Translations under genes and position numbers: made by a program
Notes under the pieces: model-generated
What the model saw: only the letters and a program-made list of their open reading frames with translations
What the model was told of the DNA's origin: nothing
The model's database searches: none
In this document: positions 43,505 through 51,487 of the stretch, one piece after another
Position numbering within the stretch: the first letter of the stretch is position 1
Layout of the letters: each line of letters opens with the position of its first letter
NCBI GenBank assembly: GCA_018432935.1
Contig: JAHDSF010000017.1
Location: 186,001 to 250,000, forward strand
DNA length: 64,000 bases
Direction of reading: 5' to 3'
Source of the DNA: Rhodospirillales bacterium
GTDB lineage: Bacteria > Pseudomonadota > Alphaproteobacteria > Rhodospirillales > Shumkoniaceae

Positions 43505-44470
43505 ATGCGGCGCCTTCTCCCCATTCTCGCGATGATCGCGGCCGCGGCGCTCCCCGCTCCCGCCCTTGCCAGCGGCGTGATGCTGCGGGAAACGATCGTC
43601 GTCAACGACGACATGATCCGGCTGGGCGATCTCTTCACCAACGCCGGCCCCAAGGCCGAGGCGACGATCGCCTATGCCCCCGCCCCCGGCAAGCGCGCCG
43701 TGTTCGATGCCCGCTGGCTGTGGCGGGTCGCCTATGCCTACGGCCTCCCATGGCAGCCGATGAGCATCCAGGACCGCGCGGTGGTCGAGCGCGACAGCCA
43801 GGCGATCGAGATCGACACCATCGAGGACGCCCTGCGTGAGGCGCTGCTCGAGCAGGGCATCGACCCCGATTCCTCGGTCGTTCTCAGCAACCGGACGCTG
43901 CGCCTCTACGTTCCCGGCGACGCTGCGGCGACGGTTGCCGTGCGCGACGTCGTGCTCGACGAGCGCAGCGGCCACTTCTCGGCCCTTCTCGTCGCTCCGG
44001 CCGATGATTCGCGAGCGCAGCCGATCCGGGTCACCGGCAGCGTGCACCGCATGCTCGAGGTGCCGGTGCTCAAGGAGCGGGTGCGCAGCGGAGCGGTCAT
44101 CCGCTCCTCCGACATCTCGTGGATCCGCGTTCGCGCCGACCGGCTCCAGCGCGACATCGTGGTCGATGCCGGAGAACTGATCGGCAAGGCGCCAAAACGC
44201 TCCATGCGCGCGGGCCATCCGCTGCGCGCCGGCGAGATTGCGGCGCCGCTGATGGTCGAGAAGGGTAGCCAGGTGGTTCTGATCGTGAAGAACGGCTCGA
44301 TGACGTTGACAGCGAAGGGAACGGCGCTCGAGGACGGCGCAGAAGACGCCTCCATCCGTGTCTCCAACCTGCGCAGCGGCACCGTCGTCGAAGGCCGCGT
44401 CGTCGGCCCCGACACGGTGGTCGTCGACCCGGCGGCAAAACTTGCCCTGAGCCTCGGAGTGGATCGATGA
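43505..44470 (+). CDS. flgA: P-ring assembly chaperone FlgA
   Basis: A 321-residue periplasmic FlgA with a signal peptide (about 1-22) and a C-terminal SAF-type domain (LVEKGSQVVLIVKNGSMTLTAKGTALEDG in parts). It helps FlgI form the P ring. The stop overlaps the flgH ATG. Confidence 0.93.
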   Translation: MRRLLPILAMIAAAALPAPALASGVMLRETIVVNDDMIRLGDLFTNAGPKAEATIAYAPAPGKRAVFDARWLWRVAYAYGLPWQPMSIQDRAVVERDSQAIEIDTIEDALREALLEQGIDPDSSVVLSNRTLRLYVPGDAAATVAVRDVVLDERSGHFSALLVAPADDSRAQPIRVTGSVHRMLEVPVLKERVRSGAVIRSSDISWIRVRADRLQRDIVVDAGELIGKAPKRSMRAGHPLRAGEIAAPLMVEKGSQVVLIVKNGSMTLTAKGTALEDGAEDASIRVSNLRSGTVVEGRVVGPDTVVVDPAAKLALSLGVDR

Positions 44471-45222
44471 GCCCACTGCCCCTGTTTCCCCGCATGGCCG
44501 CAGCAGCTGCGCTCGCGCTGCTGGCCAGCGGCTGCAACACCCTGACCCGGCTGTCCGAGGTCGGCGACGGGCCCAAGGTCTCGCAGATCACCAACCCGGT
44601 GGCGCGCGAGGACTACCGTCCGGTCAGCATGCCGATGCCGGCCCCGCGCACCCCCGAGGCCAATCCCAACTCGTTATGGCGAGCCGGCTCGCGCGCCTTC
44701 TTCAAGGATCACCGGGCCAAGACCGTCGGCGACATCCTGACCGTCAAGCTCAGCATCCAGGACAAGGCCTCGCTGGAAAACAAGACGGAACGGACCCGCG
44801 ACGACAGCGAGGACACCGGAGTGCCGAACTTCCTGGGCCTCGAGGCCGAGGCCACCAAGGTGCTGCCCCAGGGCGTCGACATGAGCAAGCTGATCAGCTT
44901 CGCCAACCAGCACGAAACCAAGGGCGACGGGTCGATCGACCGGTCCGAGACGATCAACCTGACGTTCGCCGCCGTGGTCACCCAGATCCTCCCCAACGGT
45001 GCCCTGGTCGTGATCGGCCGACAGGAGATCCGCGTCAACAACGAGCTGCGCGAACTGCAGGTGACCGGGGTGGTCCGGCCCGAAGACATCGAATCCGACA
45101 ACACCGTCTCGCATGAGCGGATCGCCGAGATGCGCGTCGCCTACGGCGGCCGCGGCACCCTCAGCGACATCCAGCAGCCGCGCTGGGGTACCCAGATCTG
45201 GGATATCGTGTTCCCGTTCTAG
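44467..45222 (+). CDS. flgH: L-ring lipoprotein FlgH
   Basis: A 251-residue outer-membrane lipoprotein with lipobox LASGC near residue 19. The family blocks SLWRAGSRAFFKDHRAKTVGDILTV and VSHERIAEMRVAYGGRG are present. It forms the L ring. A strong terminator follows 28 bases after the stop. Confidence 0.97.
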   Translation: MSPLPLFPRMAAAAALALLASGCNTLTRLSEVGDGPKVSQITNPVAREDYRPVSMPMPAPRTPEANPNSLWRAGSRAFFKDHRAKTVGDILTVKLSIQDKASLENKTERTRDDSEDTGVPNFLGLEAEATKVLPQGVDMSKLISFANQHETKGDGSIDRSETINLTFAAVVTQILPNGALVVIGRQEIRVNNELRELQVTGVVRPEDIESDNTVSHERIAEMRVAYGGRGTLSDIQQPRWGTQIWDIVFPF

Positions 45223-45250
45223 GCTCGGCCCCGCCGATCCTAGACCTCAA

Positions 45251-45282
45251 GCGGCCGGCCCCAAAGCCGGCCGCCTTTTCTT
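45251..45282 (+). terminator. Rho-independent terminator of the flgF operon
   Basis: GCGGCCGGC and GCCGGCCGC form a perfect 9-base stem with a CCCAAA loop, followed by C-TTTT-C-TT. It separates flgH from the BrkB-type gene. Confidence 0.88.
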
Positions 45283-45364
45283 GGCCACTGGTAGCGACGA
45301 GCCCCGCAGGCCATATGCCTGGAGCGGAGCGGCGTTGAACGACCGGAAGGGATCGAGAGACGCC

Positions 45365-46381
45365 ATGGCAAAGCCCAACCAGAGACACTCCGGCCGCCGC
45401 GCCGAGCGACCGGCGGAAGCACCAGAGGATAAGCAGCAGCCGACCCGGGGCCGGTACGCCGCTCATCCTGGCGAGATCCCTGCCCGCGGCTGGAAGGACG
45501 TCCTGCTGCGGGTCAAGGACGAGATCGGAAAGGACAACCTTTCTCTGGTCGCGGGAGGGGTCGCCTTCTACCTGTTCCTGGCGGTCTTTCCGGCGATCGC
45601 GGCAACCGTGATGATCTTCGGCGCCTTCGCGGATCCCCAGACCGTGCAACAGCAGCTGTCGGGGCTGCGCGACATGATGCCCCCGGAAGCGTGGGGCATC
45701 CTCGAGCAGCAGCTGACCCAGGTGGTGCAGACCAGCGGCGGCGCGCTTTCGTTCGGCGCCGCCTTCAGCATCCTGTTCGCCCTGTGGTCCACCACCAAAG
45801 GCACCAACGCCCTGATGACGGCGATGAACATCGCCTACGAGGAGAAGGAGACCCGGGGCTTCTTCAGGACGAACCTCACCGCACTGGGCCTGAGCGTCGC
45901 GATCGTGCTGTTCGTCGTGGTCGCCATCGCCGTGGTGGTCGTCGCGCCGCCGCTGCTGTCAATCCTGCCGCTGGGTCCGATCGTGGGAATCGCGATCAGG
46001 GTCCTGCGCTGGGTGGTGATGGCGGCGGTCGTCATCGGCGTGCTGGGGCTGATCTACAAGTTCGCTCCGGCGCGGCGGCGGGCGAAGATCTCATGGGTAA
46101 CGCCGGGGGCGGTCGCCGCCGCCCTCCTGTGGCTGGTCGCCTCGCTGGCGTTCTCCTTCTATGTCGCCAACTTCGGCAGCTACAACGAGACCTTCGGCAC
46201 CCTGGGCGCGGTGGTCGCGCTGTTGATGTGGTTCTGGCTATCGGCCTACGTGGTCTGCCTCGGCGCCGAACTCAACGCCGAGCTGGAACGGCAGACGGCG
46301 AGAGACAGCGGGATCGGCAGGGAGCGCCCGATGGGAACCCGCGAGGCGCGGGTTGCTGACGAGGCGGCCGCGCCGCAATGA
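45365..46381 (+). CDS. YihY/BrkB-family inner-membrane protein
   Basis: A 338-residue membrane protein with about six helices and YihY/BrkB blocks (DNLSLVAGGVAFYLFLAVFPAI, NFGSYNETFGTLGAVVALLMWFWLSAYVVCLGAELNAELE). Function of the family is uncertain; it is not an RNase despite old names. The first about 60 residues are charged and cytoplasmic. ATG 45365 is used; longer frames cross the terminator. It converges on dksA with a gap of 7 bases. Confidence 0.9.
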   Translation: MAKPNQRHSGRRAERPAEAPEDKQQPTRGRYAAHPGEIPARGWKDVLLRVKDEIGKDNLSLVAGGVAFYLFLAVFPAIAATVMIFGAFADPQTVQQQLSGLRDMMPPEAWGILEQQLTQVVQTSGGALSFGAAFSILFALWSTTKGTNALMTAMNIAYEEKETRGFFRTNLTALGLSVAIVLFVVVAIAVVVVAPPLLSILPLGPIVGIAIRVLRWVVMAAVVIGVLGLIYKFAPARRRAKISWVTPGAVAAALLWLVASLAFSFYVANFGSYNETFGTLGAVVALLMWFWLSAYVVCLGAELNAELERQTARDSGIGRERPMGTREARVADEAAAPQ

Positions 46382-46388
46382 CGGGACC

Positions 46389-46805
46389 TCAGTCCTCCCG
46401 GTGCGTACGTTCCATCCGCTCGTGGCGCTCCTGCGCCTCGATGCTGAAGGTCGCGATCGGTCGCGCCTCAAGCCGCTGCAGCCCGATCGGCTCGTGGGTT
46501 TCCATGCAGTAGCCGTAGCTGCCGGCGGCGATCCGCTCCAGCGCTTCGTCGATCTTCGAGATCAGCTTGCGGGCGCGGTCGCGGGTTCTCAACTCCAGCG
46601 AGCGGTCGGTCTCGGTCGTGGCCCGGTCGGCAATGTCGGGCTCGATCTCTCCGCCCTCCTGGAGATGGACGAGCGTCTCGTTGGCTTCCTGGTACAGCTC
46701 GCTGCGCCAGGCGAGCAACTTGCGGCGGAAATACTCCCGCATCACGGGATTCATGAAGGGCTCGTCGTCGGAGGGTTTGTAGCCTTCAGGAACCGTCACC
46801 ACCAT
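46389..46805 (-). CDS. dksA: DksA-type RNA polymerase-binding transcription factor
   Basis: A 138-residue DksA. A long coiled coil with the tip and the degenerate zinc finger (GYCMETHEPIGLQRLEARPIATFSIEAQERHE in pieces) are clear. Only one of four zinc cysteines remains, which is normal for many alphaproteobacterial DksA proteins. It tunes rRNA and amino-acid promoters with ppGpp. Stands alone between a convergent BrkB gene and fliX. Confidence 0.94.
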   Translation of the reverse strand: MVVTVPEGYKPSDDEPFMNPVMREYFRRKLLAWRSELYQEANETLVHLQEGGEIEPDIADRATTETDRSLELRTRDRARKLISKIDEALERIAAGSYGYCMETHEPIGLQRLEARPIATFSIEAQERHERMERTHRED

Positions 46806-46924
46806 GTCAGCACTTACTCCCTCGGCGGCGTAAATCGACGGCGCGGAATATATTGATGCGCGTGCTTTTGTACAAGAGGGGTATCGCGGATCGTCACGGA
46901 AGGTGGGGACGCGCTCTCTCCGCT

Positions 46925-47356
46925 TCAGGCTTCTCGCAACAGCTTGGCGAGCTCGACCTCGGCGCGCAGCTCGATCTCCTCGATCAGGCCGTTCAGGCGC
47001 GGGTCGTCGGATTGGATCTTCCGCGCCCGCAAGGAATGAGCCAGCTGAGCCAGGTCCTGCCGTGACACCGCCCCCTCGAGGACCTGACAGCGGATGCGGT
47101 CAAGGCGATCGAGAATGTCCTCGCCATGGCGCCTCAACAGCCCGCGCGACCGGCCTTCCGCCGAATCCGGGACTTCCTGGACCACCAGCAGGGCATTGAC
47201 GGCGCTCACCCCCTGCGTCTCGACGGGAGGTGCCGTACCGCTGGCCTCTGCCACCTCGCGCAATTCCTGCGCAAACGCATCGCCTCGACCGGCCGCAGCC
47301 GGTTTGCGACGAGGACCGGATGCGGACCTGCTCGGGCCGACGTCGTTAACCTTCAT
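46925..47356 (-). CDS. fliX: Flagellar assembly regulator FliX
   Basis: A 143-residue FliX, the class II flagellar regulator that, in Caulobacter, couples basal-body assembly to activity of FlbD and sigma-54. The end LNGLIEEIELRAEVELAKL is characteristic. ATG 47356 follows GGAAGGA and opens MKVNDV; a longer frame runs through the promoter. A CtrA-like site lies 54-68 bases upstream. It is divergent from flgE. Confidence 0.9.
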   Translation of the reverse strand: MKVNDVGPSRSASGPRRKPAAAGRGDAFAQELREVAEASGTAPPVETQGVSAVNALLVVQEVPDSAEGRSRGLLRRHGEDILDRLDRIRCQVLEGAVSRQDLAQLAHSLRARKIQSDDPRLNGLIEEIELRAEVELAKLLREA

Positions 47357-47409
47357 GAAGCCGTCCTTCCGGCTCAAGAGCAGCCGGCGGTCATTCTGCG
47401 GAACACGAC

Positions 47410-47424
47410 TTAAGGATGCGTAAA
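47410..47424 (-). promoter_or_regulatory. CtrA-like site upstream of fliX
   Basis: TTTACGCATCCTTAA on the minus strand. It shares TTTACGC-N4-TTAA exactly with the site before flgB and sits at a similar distance (54-68 bases) from the ATG. Confidence 0.6.
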
Positions 47425-47517
47425 CGCCCCGAGGGGCGGAAAATCTTGCCTGCTCGATCATGCCGCCCCGTTTCTGCCCTGCCCCCGAAGCCGGCCGTCA
47501 GCGCCGGCCTCACCCTG

Positions 47518-47533
47518 TGGCACGGCTCTTGCT
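47518..47533 (+). promoter_or_regulatory. Sigma-54 promoter of flgE
   Basis: TGGCACGGCTCTTGCT matches TGGCACG-N4-TTGCW in every conserved position. Transcription should start about 47544, 31 bases before the flgE ATG. This is the best -24/-12 site in the window. Confidence 0.92.
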
Positions 47534-47574
47534 GAACAAGGTTTGGAGAAGTGTGTCCCTCGCGGAGACGACCC

Positions 47575-49374
47575 ATGGCCCTGTACGGCGCGTTCACCTC
47601 CAGCATCCTCGGCATGATGAGCCAGAGCCGTGCGCTCAACACCATCAGCACCAACATCGCCAATGTGAACACGGGCGGCTACCGCGGCACCGAAACCCGC
47701 TTTGCCACCATCTACAGCGACACGTTGTTCGAGCAGTCGGACATCGGCGGGGTCCGCACCAAGGAAGTCAAGCTGATGGACCTCCAGGGCAACATGACGG
47801 CGAGCAGCCGCAAGCTCGATGTCGCCATCAACGGCAAGGGCTTCTTCATGGTCTCGCCGACGCTTGATGTCGATGAGATCTACTACACCCGCGACGGGTC
47901 GTTCGACGTCCGTACCGGCGGCGAGGTTCAGGTGACCGCGGACGATGGCAGCACCATCACGGTGCGCGAAGGATACCTGGTCGACAAGAACGGCTATTAC
48001 GTCCTCGGCTGGCCCCGCCTGGAAGACGGAACCATTCCAACCACGGGCGCCCCGCAGCCGATGCGTGTCGATCAGTACACCTATATCGACCGCGGGCAGC
48101 CGACCAGCGAAGCCATGCTGGGCCTCAACCTTCCGGCCAACGCCGCCGTCGGCGAGACATTCGAATACCAGCTCGACCTGTACGACAGCGACGGCACCCG
48201 GCGCGTGGCGACGGCGCGCTTCACCGCAACCTCCCGCGACAACGTGTGGGATTTCGACGTCGTCACCGGCGACGCCGCGGACGTCGTAACCCTGGGACCG
48301 GGCCGAGACTTCGCTCTCGATGCCGGGACGCCCATCGTCTTCGGCGCCAATGCGGCGCCGGGAGACGGAACCGGAACGATCACCATCCCGCAGTCGGCGC
48401 TCGACAGCTCCAATCTGGCGGTGGGAGACAGCATCACCGTCTCGGGGACCGCCGGCAACGACCGCGTCTTCACGGTCACCGGGATTTCCGGCGGCGTCAT
48501 CACCGTCGCCGAAGACGTAGCCGCCGAAGTCGATCTCGACGGAGCCACCGTAGCCTCGGCCGCCGCGCTCCTCCAGTACACCTCCATGACCAGCGTCGAT
48601 ATCGACGTCGCCGCCCAGACTATCACCGTCAGCAGCAGCGGGCTTCCCTTCGCCGGCGCCTTCACCGGCCTGGCGGCGGGGGACGTGATCACCCTGGCCG
48701 GCACGACCGGCAACGACGGCACCTACACGATTGCGTCGGTTTCGGCCGACGGATCCACCATCACGGTGGCCGCGGCAACCCCACTGCCCGGCCCGAACGA
48801 GTCCGATGCCGACGGCACGGCCCTGACCGCGCCGGGAGCGCTCGCCCAGCGCATCGAATTCGGGACCGACGGCCGCGTGATCGCGCCCGAGGTCTATACC
48901 GTAGGCGTGGCCTGGGCCGACGGCGCAACCTCGACGGTCGCCCTCGACCTCGGGACGACGACGCAGTTCGCCGGCGATCTGCTGGTGAACTCCTACTGGC
49001 AGAACGGCTACGGCCGATCGGGGCTCAAGTCCCTCGACTTCGATGCCGCGGGCTACGTGCTCGGCATGTTCGCCGATGCCACCGGCCGCCCCCTGTACCG
49101 TCTGGCCCTCGCCTCCTTCACCAACGCATCAGGGCTCGCCGAGCATAACGGCAACGTCTATTCGGAAACCGAAATCTCGGGCGAGCCGCACGTCTTCGCC
49201 CCCGGCGACGATTCCCACGGCCTGATCGCCCCCCACACCCGCGAATTGTCGAACATCGATATCGCCGACGAGTTCACCCGCATGATGATGACGCAGCACG
49301 CCTACACGGCCTCGTCGAAGGTCTTCAAGACCGTCGACGAGATGACCGAGGTAGCGCGCGACCTGAAGGGTTAG
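47575..49374 (+). CDS. flgE: Flagellar hook protein FlgE
   Basis: A 599-residue hook protein, longer than the about 400 residues of enteric FlgE. The N-terminal ANVNTGGYRG signature and the C-terminal helix (DEFTRMMMTQHAYTASSKVFKTVDEM in parts) are standard. The middle carries two related beta modules, about 280-315 (GDSITVSGTAGNDRVFTV) and about 358-402 (GDVITLAGTTGNDGTYTI). The second is nearly identical to a segment of FlgL. ATG 47575 follows GGAG by 7 bases. FlgE has its own sigma-54 promoter. Confidence 0.95.
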   Translation: MALYGAFTSSILGMMSQSRALNTISTNIANVNTGGYRGTETRFATIYSDTLFEQSDIGGVRTKEVKLMDLQGNMTASSRKLDVAINGKGFFMVSPTLDVDEIYYTRDGSFDVRTGGEVQVTADDGSTITVREGYLVDKNGYYVLGWPRLEDGTIPTTGAPQPMRVDQYTYIDRGQPTSEAMLGLNLPANAAVGETFEYQLDLYDSDGTRRVATARFTATSRDNVWDFDVVTGDAADVVTLGPGRDFALDAGTPIVFGANAAPGDGTGTITIPQSALDSSNLAVGDSITVSGTAGNDRVFTVTGISGGVITVAEDVAAEVDLDGATVASAAALLQYTSMTSVDIDVAAQTITVSSSGLPFAGAFTGLAAGDVITLAGTTGNDGTYTIASVSADGSTITVAAATPLPGPNESDADGTALTAPGALAQRIEFGTDGRVIAPEVYTVGVAWADGATSTVALDLGTTTQFAGDLLVNSYWQNGYGRSGLKSLDFDAAGYVLGMFADATGRPLYRLALASFTNASGLAEHNGNVYSETEISGEPHVFAPGDDSHGLIAPHTRELSNIDIADEFTRMMMTQHAYTASSKVFKTVDEMTEVARDLKG

Positions 49375-49454
49375 CCATGCCCGCCCCGGCAAGAATTGCC
49401 CCGTACAGGTCGTCTTCGAGGGTTCCCGGCGGCGGATTTCCGGGGCTTTCCCGG

Positions 49455-49470
49455 TGGCATGCTTTTCGCT
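49455..49470 (+). promoter_or_regulatory. Sigma-54 promoter of the flgI operon
   Basis: TGGCATGCTTTTCGCT has correct GG/GC spacing and one mismatch in TTGC. Predicted start of transcription about 49481, ahead of flgI. Confidence 0.75.
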
Positions 49471-49532
49471 TGGGAACTTGCGGGCTTGCGAACCGGCTAC
49501 GAGCGACAGTGATGGCAAAGGTGGAAAAGCAC

Positions 49533-50681
49533 ATGCAGTCGGCCCCTCGCGGCATGCTCGCCGCCGTCAGGCGGGTCGTCTTCGCCGGCGGCCTTGTTGC
49601 GGTCCTCTGCGCCGGGATCGCCTTGCCAGCCGCCGCGGCTTCGCGCGTCAAGGACATCGTCGATTTCGAGGGCGTGCGCGACAACCCGCTGGTCGGTTAC
49701 GGCCTCGTGGTGGGACTCAACGGCACCGGCGATTCCCTCAAGGACGGCCACTTCACCAAGCAAAGCCTGCAGGCGATGCTGAACCGCCTTGGCGTCAAGC
49801 CGACCGATGCCGGCCTGACCTCGAAGAACGTCGCCGCGGTAATGGTCACTGCCACGCTACCGCCGTTCTCCCGCCAGGGCTCGCGCATCGACATCACGGT
49901 CAGCGCGCTGGGCGACGCCAAGAGCCTGCTCGGCGGAACCCTATTGGTGACGCCGCTGCTGGGTGCCGACGGCGAAGTCTACTCGGTCGCCCAGGGGCAG
50001 GTCGCAGTCAGCGGCTTCAGCGCCCAGGGCCGCGGCGAATCGGTGACCAAGGGCGTCCCCACCAGCGGCCGCATCCCCAACGGTGCGATCGTAGAGCGCG
50101 AAGTCGGCTTCGACATGACCCGCCTCAACAACATGAAGCTGACGCTGCGCAACCCCGACCTTACGACGGCCCGGCGCATCGCCCAGGCGATCAACGCCTT
50201 CCTCGGCACCGCGGCGGCAAGCCCCAGCGACCCGGCAACGGTCCGGCTGGTGCTGCCCGAGGACTACCGCGACAACGCCGTCAACCTGCTGACCGACATC
50301 GAGCAGCTCCGGGTCGAGCCCGACCAGCTTGCGCGGGTGGTGATCGACGAGCATTCCGGGACCATCGTCATGGGCGAGAACGTCCGCATCAGCACGGTGG
50401 CGATCGCCCAGGGCAGTCTCACCATTCGCATCACCGAAACGCCGCAAGTGTCGCAGCCCGGCCCGTTTGCCGAGGTCGGCACCACCACCACCGTCGACCG
50501 TACCCAGATCGAGGTCGACGAGGGCGGGGACCGCAAGATGTCCGTGCTGCCGGACAGCGTGACCCTCCAGGAGCTGGTCAACGGTTTGAATGCGCTGGGC
50601 ATCGGGCCGCGCGACCTCATCACCATCCTGCAGGCGGTCAAGGCGGCCGGCGCCCTGCACGCCGAAATCGAGGTGATGTGA
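49533..50681 (+). CDS. flgI: P-ring protein FlgI
   Basis: A 382-residue P-ring protein with an Arg-containing signal peptide ending near AAAA-SRVKDI. Family blocks are VRDNPLVGYGLVVGLNGTGD, LGDAKSLLGGTLLVTPLLGADG and GRIPNGAIVEREV. ATG 49533 has GGTGG at 8-13 bases upstream; ATG 49512 and ATG 49554 remain possible and differ only in the signal region. Its stop shares one base with the flgJ ATG. Confidence 0.96.
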   Translation: MQSAPRGMLAAVRRVVFAGGLVAVLCAGIALPAAAASRVKDIVDFEGVRDNPLVGYGLVVGLNGTGDSLKDGHFTKQSLQAMLNRLGVKPTDAGLTSKNVAAVMVTATLPPFSRQGSRIDITVSALGDAKSLLGGTLLVTPLLGADGEVYSVAQGQVAVSGFSAQGRGESVTKGVPTSGRIPNGAIVEREVGFDMTRLNNMKLTLRNPDLTTARRIAQAINAFLGTAAASPSDPATVRLVLPEDYRDNAVNLLTDIEQLRVEPDQLARVVIDEHSGTIVMGENVRISTVAIAQGSLTIRITETPQVSQPGPFAEVGTTTTVDRTQIEVDEGGDRKMSVLPDSVTLQELVNGLNALGIGPRDLITILQAVKAAGALHAEIEVM

Positions 50682-50998
50682 TGAGCGACGCCGCCGCCCT
50701 GCTGCAGCTCCAGCACGCCGTCGAATCCGGCCGGCGCGGCCCCGAGGCGAGGACCTCGACCGACCTCGCCAAGGTGCGCGAGAAGGCGCAGGAATTCGAA
50801 GCTCTGTTCCTGAGCCAGATGCTGCAGCCGATGTTCGCCGACATCCGCGCCGAAGAGCCGTTCGGGGGCGGGCCCTCCGAGGAGATCTGGCGCTCCATGC
50901 TGGTGGACGAATACGGCAAGGGTATCGCGCGCGCCGGCGGCATCGGCATCGCCGACCGCGTGATGGGAGAGATGCTGAGGGCGCAGGAGGCCCGCTGA
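50681..50998 (+). CDS. flgJ: Rod-binding protein (FlgJ N-terminal type)
   Basis: A 105-residue protein equal to the rod-binding half of FlgJ (KAQEFEALFLSQMLQPMF, EEIWRSMLVDEYGKGIARAGGIGIAD). The muramidase half is absent, as in most alphaproteobacteria, so another enzyme must open the wall. It overlaps flgI by one base. Confidence 0.93.
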   Translation: MSDAAALLQLQHAVESGRRGPEARTSTDLAKVREKAQEFEALFLSQMLQPMFADIRAEEPFGGGPSEEIWRSMLVDEYGKGIARAGGIGIADRVMGEMLRAQEAR

Positions 50999-51000
50999 CG

Positions 51001-51447
51001 ATGGACATGAAGCAACGCGTGGACGACCTGATCGTCATCGCCCGCCGGCTGGTCGAGATCATCGAGGCGGAGAACAAGGCGCTTCGTGCCCACAAGCCGG
51101 CTGAGATCGCCGCCTGCGTGACCGACAAGACGAGCCTCAGCCGCGCCTATGAATCGAGGATGCGCGGCCTGATCGAGAACCACGCCGAGCTGGCGGAGGT
51201 CGATCCGGCCATGCGGGAAAAGCTGCACGATCTCGGCCAACGCCTGAAGACGCTTACCGACGAGAACGGCCGGCTGCTGAAGGTGGCGCTGGCGGCGCAT
51301 AACGAGTTCGTCGGCGCCGTTGCGCAGGCGGTCCGGCAGAGCTCCGCCGGCCCCGGTCTCTACTCACGGAAAGGCACCACCGCGGTCGCCCGGGGCGGCC
51401 GCGAGAAACAGCGGGCCCAACCGGTCTCGCTCGACCGCACCTTGTGA
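51001..51447 (+). CDS. FlgN-like export chaperone
   Basis: A 148-residue helical protein with coiled-coil character (LIVIARRLVEIIEAENKALRAHKPAEI) and a flexible C-terminal tail. Size and place just before flgK suggest a FlgN-type chaperone for FlgK and FlgL. No single diagnostic motif is present, so this rests on shape and context. Confidence 0.72.
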   Translation: MDMKQRVDDLIVIARRLVEIIEAENKALRAHKPAEIAACVTDKTSLSRAYESRMRGLIENHAELAEVDPAMREKLHDLGQRLKTLTDENGRLLKVALAAHNEFVGAVAQAVRQSSAGPGLYSRKGTTAVARGGREKQRAQPVSLDRTL

Positions 51448-51487
51448 CTTTCATCCTGCTCCGCAGAACGCGTATCGGAGAAATTCC

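Noticed and set aside
37934..47356. Further CtrA sites, such as the TTAA at about 38596 before cheY and at 47347-47350
   Set aside because: The cheY one lacks a second half-site within one mismatch, and the other falls inside fliX codons 2-4.
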